Assembly: GCA_017642335.1 (NCBI GenBank)
Contig: JAGCPF010000050.1
Span: 1 to 37,420, forward strand
DNA: 37,420 nucleotides
Reading direction: 5' to 3'
Source of the DNA: Fibrobacter sp.
GTDB taxonomy: Bacteria; Fibrobacterota; Fibrobacteria; Fibrobacterales; Fibrobacteraceae
Part shown: piece by piece, positions 33,901-37,420 of the stretch
Position numbering within the stretch: position 1 is the stretch's first letter
Layout of the letters: every line of letters starts with the position of its first letter
The notes under the pieces: model-generated
What the model saw: the letters and a program-made list of their open reading frames with translations, nothing else
Told to the model about the DNA's origin: nothing
The model's database searches: none
Position numbers and translations under genes: made by a program

Positions 33901-35651
33901 TTGGAGAACCTGAAAAGGGAACTTGTAGTAATGAAAAAATTGTGTCCAAAGATGATGGAGAATACTTTGAAGCTGACGTAACTTTTGAAAATGGTGGATA
34001 CTGGAATGGAACTATATTAGATTCTATAACAGTCGTTTATACAGATGTCCTTGGAAACGTGATAGATGTGAAAAAAGAGGACCGTCAAGAGGGCTCAGAG
34101 ACCTTTGAATTTAAGGAAGAATTTAAGGTCAGCCATAAACTTCCTGCAGGAATGAGTACATGCAATCAAGGCGTTTGCAACTATGTGGTTAATTTCAAAA
34201 TATACGGGGATAATAATTGCTCTGTAAAGTGGACGACTCGTTCGATAAAATCCATGAATACTTCCGGTTGCCTCGCAACGGCCATTACGGGACAGGATCC
34301 TTTGAATCCCATATCCTTTACTCCCGTAATAGGTGGCTGCGAGGATGGAAACTGCAACTGGACGATTTCAACAAGTGGCGGTAAAGAACTCGATCGAGGA
34401 TCTGGCTATAATGGGCATTCTACGTTGTCCTTCTCCGATCCGGGCGCAGCCGGAACAAGGTCATATCTGTTCCGTGTTTCTGCCGCGGATGAATATACGT
34501 CGTCTAAGGACAGCTGTGGTTTCAGTGTAACTTACAAGCCCGAAGCAACGGAAATCTCGTACTGCGGCTTTGGGAGTACAACTACTTGGGGTGGCGAAGC
34601 AACATTGTCGTTTACGACTAACTGTGCTGATTGTCAATACACGATTAAGTCGGCTTCGGGTAATTTGGTCTCTTCAGAAAAGACGGATCCAACGGGAAAT
34701 TCATCCATTGATGTTAGCTTCAATATTTACAAGGATGAACCGTATGAAGTTGCTATTAATGGCAAAACTTGTGAGGCGAAGCCGTTCTTTAGCTATGATA
34801 ATATTGTTGAATGCTCCTTTGTGGATGATCAAGGCTCTACTATAGATGAAATTGCCTCCAATAAGACGGCACAATTCAAGGTTAGGTTTAACAAATGCCA
34901 CAATGGCAGTTGCCAATGGAATGCGAATCTTAAACATAATGCTGGTAATACGATAGGCAACGCAGGGAGCTTGTCTGGATGGCCTCATATTATCACTTCT
35001 AGTAATGATTTGTTTGTGGATATTCCTGGTAGCGGAACATATACACTTGAATTCAATGATCATGAAGTTTGTTCTGGAACGCTGAATGAAAAGGCTTATT
35101 TGGGCGATGTTGGTAGCTGTTCTTTCAACAAGGCAGAATACGCATATGGTGAAACTGGTATCAAGTTTAAAGTGAATGGCCTTACTGCTGAAAATGAACG
35201 CTGGATCATTACAAATTCGGCTGGGACAATAATTACAGAAGGGAATTCGGGGATGTATAATAACAGTAATCTTACTATTGATATGCCGACGTCCTTTATT
35301 GCTAATAATGAAAACAAAGGAACATATGAATTTAGATTGACGGAAGGAGACGTGTCTTGTCCCGTTAATCCTGAACTTAAGGTAAAAACACCTCGAGTTA
35401 GTTGTGCTAGACAGTGCAATAAAGCATTGATTGGCTCTAAATGCTCTTTGATTCCAAATTACAGGCTCCAAATAGATGTGACGAATTGTGCAAATTGTTC
35501 TTATGTTGTGAAAGAAGGTGGCAATTTCGTAACATCTGGAAATATATCAACGTCTACGACTATTAGCAAAAATATAAGCGACAAGGATTATACTGTATAC
35601 CTCAATGGAACTTCCTCTGGTATACAATGCAATAATGTTGTAGTTAAATAA
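27912..35651 (+). CDS. Giant PilX/GspK-like tip protein with Cys-rich Ig-like repeats
   Basis: A 2579-residue protein. It starts MRKMKKG-VSLVTVLLFMMVATIAATATYKWL, a prepilin signal without Glu5, followed by helix to about residue 65, as in PilX/GspK tip subunits. Residues about 200-300 look like a beta-solenoid (short repeats such as LYVTGDLSFLKNLNVSRNLYVGGKV in part). The middle (about 400-1790) is a large mosaic with many Cys and no domain I can name. From about 1795 to the end there are about eight Ig-like repeats, most with a close Cys pair. No LPxTG or sorting domain is seen, so export as a pilin tip is likely. ATG 27912 is used; ATG 27921 is possible. Codon use is much AT-richer than neighbours. 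It probably acts as an adhesin or sensor on a pilus, but the ligand is unknown. Confidence 0.75.
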   Translation: MRKMKKGVSLVTVLLFMMVATIAATATYKWLSSVGMSSAARMQLNEARQSAMSGIEAARSWMTYNGNDLGAVIKQYFEEGKKPILLNSVLPRVGSGKMRDSVWLMGVNIESSSRYKVKIVSLGTTRENVKYSEVAIFNVGGLYQAEIPSEVHNVAYKDAFHGSLTTAGAINVTSAFIKQSPAIKNAKGQALNSISASEYLVLDGNFYVNNGGTIKDLYVTGDLSFLKNLNVSRNLYVGGKVYGTSTASHLNVYGSSYLNGGMKVNNRSPDVINNGLYSSGEVTGGQFDFYGNVTSNGDIDHFKVDASASYIEMHKNLVLNGKLIFPASVSSNDYYFHVDSNAFIKENSTTTGNIGTNYIGKTLFGNDIDDTLYLAQFEPHNGANDCGSLYNCAKSTNGNIYVAYKGRLVSMLLPEQYRDWNADSMVAYRDMITDESEKIDCGSYKIAKDKLSFNTDLLSMMTTGGVSFVHSANAKNGCGSEIWDDKIEAPVNALNTCYNVANNANMLYDKTWLIVSWDHAPVWRPTNEKLNGNFIFVINSTSAPTATLELPETTGDAKVFVYLPNGWKNTSSENSLKTKDNSNARSNYFIYSVDDIGGFMMQNSPLNGSVYMQGCSRLNSLGDNNTLAVKFNEPLFKGLVKSSILCDYNVSGSCQPFTGAVSRFDGIDPYQTEDSYHIATSPQLIVEMESQYRNKEPLPKTTGDYGTVTSSEVVLPRIIYLPRDARGRFSDYYNVVGLNGNLKAVKDPSKMQCFGAIPTGEQMLTSSGDLAEGKYLCTYGNNEKPIPVFVVVEGSLSENSIVQFHDDDIDKRIGPGGHWTVRLVATESDVPKTVTISADLPVDGWHVEAAQANMVYNSESKVYTLTTTSSGTISVFNVKSDLQSDAAGVYFHITGCEKCIVGDENKRTAHVYTKNIASVIRENVNCNEIDGDDFKQKYGIRCSELASEPSCGSLVDEDATTWVTARGLGCVPIIRNNKWECRTGGNEVHLESVLPADDLCMAYVPTKSVQLKSPNVEYSLPAELKRKRSTIYLKREGVRKGTVNVRHRNLRENFDDPSTPSCSEDLCIYNFHAGDTVYFSKGSGDFSYWKCDGKSCGGKNPDEKINEMPFRMLLLGGVDTVTAWFGQKDAHCFYTNFQDVKSSVSNSDDGWCIASDIEDNKECIDKCKNDATHCSVGQNPYEGQFDGSDWLVVYSNDDNGGFKFPQINNREGKIKHPEGFERRVFLKKETGKPTVMLNRVDAGPNGLMTAMLNIPSGIAQIITEWEKFLNDLKKRREKLHSSILCLGPICKFVKEKIGDAIDTIEKGLKIGEALLINDGLVFRSNANATEYFTLNVVAKEPTAYARLCYVTGQENNIDHCHDVRFNQGPNDSWIATASRLSRLNLNVDVNGNIIKAVLSKNYLWDSDESTMAVATFDLNDESIKKKFNNKTLDDKAHNYVGLKFEIPYAFKLPPAVEEIIEAINDIASFFGSSIRLPTGHVFTAFEVFDVGWRSYDYDADCWDTPKVSCSFKTNYAGGMVPYNTDVTPWVGMSSWFEDKTCEVYYYYNGCDVSSNKFEYGKSIPRGQTYHQILQSVGYWDLFHNLGDEVACAPDGKSGKGLYNFSSRKLRDYGNLGALNSDKYLFETEGYHGYPIQTSKASGYVNDASIVVVCKRNEDNNNSHVYDASCGDFIVGEYKQCSESYPEMLSQKSNGYCYAGDERVVTLDGVYNVRDAVVSFTLTEPTTSEIKAYLVDEDENISALGVDQVGDAKYSIDVAAVSDKQGFNPQKLHAILFKDVSSAFAVDHVESSCRHEFHITCNDASYSFSDSSWTVSAEIVNPERAEGGCEMILIADGYEVSGTRVSKPCSESFVQDFEHEIYGQSVTHTYAFKVLARDEKGEVLGECTTDEKEVKPVEIQCYVNQSSGLQYSPQGTGVPQFSFVVNNCPDEGCPYTLRYPSKFGYSDKSGDAISGLPNEFPVSGINTPENMLPKDAIYEYQLDVMGSRCSSGNVFKVVGEPEKGTCSNEKIVSKDDGEYFEADVTFENGGYWNGTILDSITVVYTDVLGNVIDVKKEDRQEGSETFEFKEEFKVSHKLPAGMSTCNQGVCNYVVNFKIYGDNNCSVKWTTRSIKSMNTSGCLATAITGQDPLNPISFTPVIGGCEDGNCNWTISTSGGKELDRGSGYNGHSTLSFSDPGAAGTRSYLFRVSAADEYTSSKDSCGFSVTYKPEATEISYCGFGSTTTWGGEATLSFTTNCADCQYTIKSASGNLVSSEKTDPTGNSSIDVSFNIYKDEPYEVAINGKTCEAKPFFSYDNIVECSFVDDQGSTIDEIASNKTAQFKVRFNKCHNGSCQWNANLKHNAGNTIGNAGSLSGWPHIITSSNDLFVDIPGSGTYTLEFNDHEVCSGTLNEKAYLGDVGSCSFNKAEYAYGETGIKFKVNGLTAENERWIITNSAGTIITEGNSGMYNNSNLTIDMPTSFIANNENKGTYEFRLTEGDVSCPVNPELKVKTPRVSCARQCNKALIGSKCSLIPNYRLQIDVTNCANCSYVVKEGGNFVTSGNISTSTTISKNISDKDYTVYLNGTSSGIQCNNVVVK
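33300..35648 (+). repeat. C-terminal Ig-like repeats with close Cys pair
   Basis: Within the giant protein, about eight units of 75-120 residues start near residues 1800, 1900, 2005, 2120, 2218, 2301, 2403 and 2500. Six carry a short motif of Cys, 2-4 residues, Cys, one residue, then Tyr or Trp: CPDEGCPY (1927), CNQGVCNY (2084), CEDGNCNW (2143), CADCQY (2238), CHNGSCQW (2329) and CANCSY (2526). The DNA of the units has diverged, so the repeats are old or evolving fast. Confidence 0.65.
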
Positions 35652-35662
35652 AAAACACCCGT

Positions 35663-35690
35663 GTTCAAATCACTAATGCGTGATTTGAAC
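35663..35690. repeat. Perfect inverted repeat after the giant gene
   Basis: GTTCAAATCAC (35663-35673) and GTGATTTGAAC (35680-35690) form an 11-bp perfect palindrome around TAATGC, 12 bases after the stop. No T run follows, so it is not a standard terminator; a stabilising 3' stem or a protein site are alternatives. Confidence 0.7.
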
Positions 35691-35707
35691 AGAATTTGAA
35701 TGCCTAT

Positions 35708-35731
35708 AAAAGGACCTCGCGGGGTCCTTTT
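35708..35731 (+). terminator. Rho-independent terminator of the pseudopilin operon
   Basis: AAAAGGACC (35708-35716) pairs with GGTCCTTTT (35723-35731). A second hairpin (35739-35764) follows at once. Confidence 0.75.
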
Positions 35732-35738
35732 GCTATAT

Positions 35739-35768
35739 AAAACGGCTCCCCGTCAGGAGCCGTTCGTT
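35739..35768. repeat. Recurring hairpin unit, copy 1
   Basis: AAAACGGCTCC/GGAGCCGTT stem followed by CGT. Variants recur at 36871-36900 and 37284-37313. The stem can end transcription on the - strand, where it is followed by TTTT. The 112 bases from here to the next gene hold a short GC hairpin near 35848 and nothing else I can name. Confidence 0.65.
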
Positions 35769-35880
35769 GCCATGTAAACATCTTTTTCTGGAAAAAAGAG
35801 TCGGCAATTTCGTCTATAGGTACAGGCGGGAACAAGTCCTGCTTGCGTAGCGGGCGCGTCCCCGCGAATAGGAATCCACA

Positions 35881-36807
35881 ATGACAAAAGAACAGTATGC
35901 GGCCATGCTTGCCGACATCAATGAGACACACAAGGCTGGCGGCGACGTTTCCGCCTGTATTGCAAAGTATCGCGAGAAGTACAAGTTCGTCTACATCTAC
36001 AACGATTCCATCTTCAAATTGATTTTCGGTAACCCCGAGAACGAGAGGATGACCGTAGACTTCCTGAATGCGGTTCTCAACCTCTGTGGCAGCGACTGTA
36101 TAGAGCGTCTCGCATTTGTGAATCCTGCTGTGCCCGGGGCATTCAGCAAGGAGATTATCTCAGACATCGTGGCGATGGACCAAGGCATGGATCGCATCGT
36201 CCTCGAGGTGCAACATGTAGACGACGGAACTTACAGTGACCGCCTTGTGTTCTATACCGCGAAGCATACTGTGGCGAGTCGTATCAAGGGCAACGATTAC
36301 AAACTCCGTAACTTGAACCTCGTGAGCCTCCAGATGTTCAGCGGGTTCCCCGAATCGAGCAACTATCGGCATCATGTGCGCCTCAAGAATCAGGAAAACG
36401 AGGAATTTTACAAGAAACAGACCATCACGCTTGTCGAGATTCCCAAGTTCCTGAATGGAAAATACCTTTCCGACAACAGTATGCTGGCGCAGTGGCTTCG
36501 CGTAATCGACGGGCTGAACAAGGAGTGTCCGCTCCCCGTGCCGGAAGGCTCGATGTTTGCCCACTTGCACGAATGTGCGAAATTGAGTATTTTTACAGAG
36601 GACTTCCTTATAAGCGAGGCGAAGAACATGAGCGACCGAAACTATGAAATGTACGTCGAGAAGAAACGCTCCCGTGCGGAAGGACGTGCCGAAGGCGAAG
36701 CTGAAGCCGAAAAGAGGGCCTCCGACCGCACAGCTAAACGGATAGATTACCTCCGTTCTATGGGCGTTTCCGAAGAGATCATTGCCGGGGCGGCGGCTAT
36801 CGAATAA
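35881..36807 (+). CDS. Rpn-family PD-(D/E)XK nuclease / putative transposase
   Basis: A 308-residue protein of the Rpn (recombination-promoting nuclease)/PDDEXK transposase-like family. It has the N-terminal family region (YIYNDSIFKLIFGNPENERMTVDFLNAVL), the nuclease core with Asp95 in SDIVAMD and Glu109-x-Gln111 in LEVQ, and then SDRLVFYTAKHTVASRIKGNDY. The C-terminal tail is the usual Glu/Ala/Arg-rich helix (RAEGRAEGEAEAEKRA) ending in a small LRSMGVSEEIIAG helix pair. Rpn proteins cut DNA and promote RecA-independent recombination in E. coli; others may act against phages. ATG 35881 has AGGA about 8 bases upstream. No terminal inverted repeats or target duplication are seen, so it is not a recognised insertion sequence. 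Confidence 0.82.
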   Translation: MTKEQYAAMLADINETHKAGGDVSACIAKYREKYKFVYIYNDSIFKLIFGNPENERMTVDFLNAVLNLCGSDCIERLAFVNPAVPGAFSKEIISDIVAMDQGMDRIVLEVQHVDDGTYSDRLVFYTAKHTVASRIKGNDYKLRNLNLVSLQMFSGFPESSNYRHHVRLKNQENEEFYKKQTITLVEIPKFLNGKYLSDNSMLAQWLRVIDGLNKECPLPVPEGSMFAHLHECAKLSIFTEDFLISEAKNMSDRNYEMYVEKKRSRAEGRAEGEAEAEKRASDRTAKRIDYLRSMGVSEEIIAGAAAIE

Positions 36808-36837
36808 GTGTCTACAAAAGTAATGTTATTGGCTTTA

Positions 36838-36864
36838 GGTCCCGCGCTAGCCGCGGGCCTTTTT
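36838..36864 (+). terminator. Rho-independent terminator of the Rpn gene
   Basis: GGTCCCGCG (36838-36846) pairs with CGCGGGCC (36852-36859), with the T bulged, followed by TTTTT. It starts 31 bases after the stop. Confidence 0.8.
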
Positions 36865-36870
36865 GTATAA

Positions 36871-36900
36871 AAAACAGCTTCCTGTCGGGGAGCCGTTCGT
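36871..36900 (-). terminator. Recurring hairpin unit, copy 2 (terminator of the tail fragment)
   Basis: On the - strand AACGGCTCC, loop, GGAAGCTGTT and then TTTTTT, with mismatches in the stem, 16 bases after the stop of the 36916 fragment. It is a degenerate copy of the unit at 35739. Confidence 0.6.
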
Positions 36901-36955
36901 ATGAATGCGTTTGATTTATGCCTGTTCGCGGCGCTTCTTCTGAAGTGCGTCGATT
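36893..36955. repeat. 63-bp direct repeat, copy 1 (end of Rpn-family tail)
   Basis: This stretch is identical to 37307-37369 except for one base (C36948 against T37362). It covers the last codons of two - strand genes (LQKKRREQA and stop) and the 3' flank up to the hairpin. The copies lie 414 bp apart. Confidence 0.9.
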
Positions 36956-37281
36956 CGAGCCTGGACCTCTTCGATTTGATTCTCGGGTATTCCCATTTCG
37001 CGCAGCGCAGCTACCGTATCGGCTTTCGCTTTCGCTTGCTCATCGGAGCGTGCGTTGGCAATTAGCTTCTGCGCTTTCGCTTGTTCCTCGGTTCGGGCTT
37101 CCGCGAGTTCCTTGCGGAATTCGTCTCCGGCACTCACGAAACCGTATTTTTGTCCGATGCTTACGAATGCCATGTCGAGCTCCTTCAGCACGTCCTTGGT
37201 GACGTACTCCTTCAAATATATACTAATCTTCGCCAGCAGGCAAGCCGCCTTGTCGTGCGCATTTCTTCTGCTTTTTTGCAA
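36916..37281 (-). pseudogene. C-terminal fragment of an Rpn-family gene
   Basis: A 121-codon open frame whose end, TVAALREMGIPENQIEEVQARIDALQKKRREQA in two pieces, matches the tail logic of the Rpn gene at 35881 (LRxMG-(V/I)-(S/P)-E). The nuclease core is missing: the frame begins directly at the terminator of the next - strand gene, with a TTG at 37281 as first possible start. An internal ATG at 37173 has AAGGAG eight bases upstream and could still give an 86-residue helical protein starting MAFVSIGQKYGFVSAGDEF. It is either a truncated relic or a short active tail gene; relic is more likely. Confidence 0.6.
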
Positions 37282-37283
37282 TG

Positions 37284-37313
37284 AAAAAACGGCTCCCGTT
37301 CGGGAACCGTTCG
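37284..37313 (-). terminator. Recurring hairpin unit, copy 3 (terminator of the gene at the right edge)
   Basis: On the - strand AACGGTTCCCG pairs with CGGGAGCCGTT (one mismatch), followed by TTTTTT, 17 bases after the stop at 37330. Confidence 0.75.
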
Positions 37314-37369
37314 TATGAATGCGTTTGATTTATGCCTGTTCGCGGCGCTTCTTCTGAAGTGTGTCGATT
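37307..37369. repeat. 63-bp direct repeat, copy 2
   Basis: The partner of 36893-36955, differing at one base. It holds the end of the edge-truncated gene. Confidence 0.9.
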
Positions 37370-37420
37370 TCTGCCTGGACTTCTGCAATTAATTCTTCTG
37401 AAAGTCCTTTGCTGCGCAGC
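37330..37420 (-). CDS. Rpn-family protein, C-terminal end (partial)
   Basis: The window cuts this gene. The 29 readable codons give LRSKGLSEELIAEV then QAEIDTLQKKRREQA, the same tail as the neighbouring fragment and close to the LRSMGVSEEIIAG of the gene at 35881. It is followed by its own terminator. Whether the gene is complete outside the window cannot be seen. Confidence 0.65.
   Translation of the reverse strand, partial: LRSKGLSEELIAEVQAEIDTLQKKRREQA

Noticed and set aside
35881..37420. Insertion sequence with terminal repeats around the Rpn genes
   Set aside because: No paired inverted ends or target duplication; the repeats are gene ends and terminators in mixed orientation.

Overview
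The window looks like a chromosomal segment of a Gram-negative rod of the FCB group, most probably a Fibrobacter-like bacterium. This is an inference from gene content: an elongasome operon, outer-membrane proteins and lipoproteins, late menaquinone genes of the UbiE/UbiX/UbiA kind, a large CotH lipoprotein, a pseudopilin operon ending in a giant surface protein, and Rpn-family PD-(D/E)XK genes with near-identical tails. No marker such as 16S rRNA is present to prove it. Genes are tightly packed, often with 1-14 bp overlaps, and many promoters sit almost on top of the start codon.

Left part (1-8375, + strand): a structured, terminator-ended stretch of unknown identity; an outer-membrane beta-barrel protein; a small lipoprotein; then mreB-mreC-mreD-mrdA(PBP2)-rodA, the complete core of the rod-shape peptidoglycan machine, followed by a ComF-type phosphoribosyltransferase. 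Middle-left (8376-15092): tRNA-Ser(UGA) and tRNA-Phe(GAA) on the - strand flank a GAF/HD-GYP c-di-GMP phosphodiesterase gene; then a CotH-kinase lipoprotein and a menG-ubiX-ubiA-small membrane protein operon, likely the tail of menaquinone synthesis.

Middle-right (15096-25307): - strand birA, a secreted hypothetical, tsaD and a YbbR-domain protein; then + strand ftsX-envC-holB-recJ and a small protein with a TonB-C/AgmX-like end. FtsX and a catalytically degenerate EnvC form a cell-division amidase-activation pair, but ftsE is not beside them. tRNA-Leu(UAA) and a divergent small secreted protein close this block.

Right part (25308-37420): the least ordinary region. A sigma70-type promoter and a leader that can fold into a closed structure precede four overlapping or nearly abutting genes: two small pseudopilins, a 438-residue PilW-like protein and a 2579-residue protein with a PilX/GspK-like N-terminus, a beta-solenoid-like section and about eight C-terminal Ig-like repeats, most marked by a close cysteine pair. 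Base and codon use turns clearly more AT-rich inside the third gene and stays so through the giant gene. The natural reading is a minor-pilin tip complex presenting a variable, disulfide-stabilised adhesin. Downstream lies an Rpn-family gene plus a fragment and the truncated end of further members, sharing a 63-bp 3' end and a recurring terminator hairpin.
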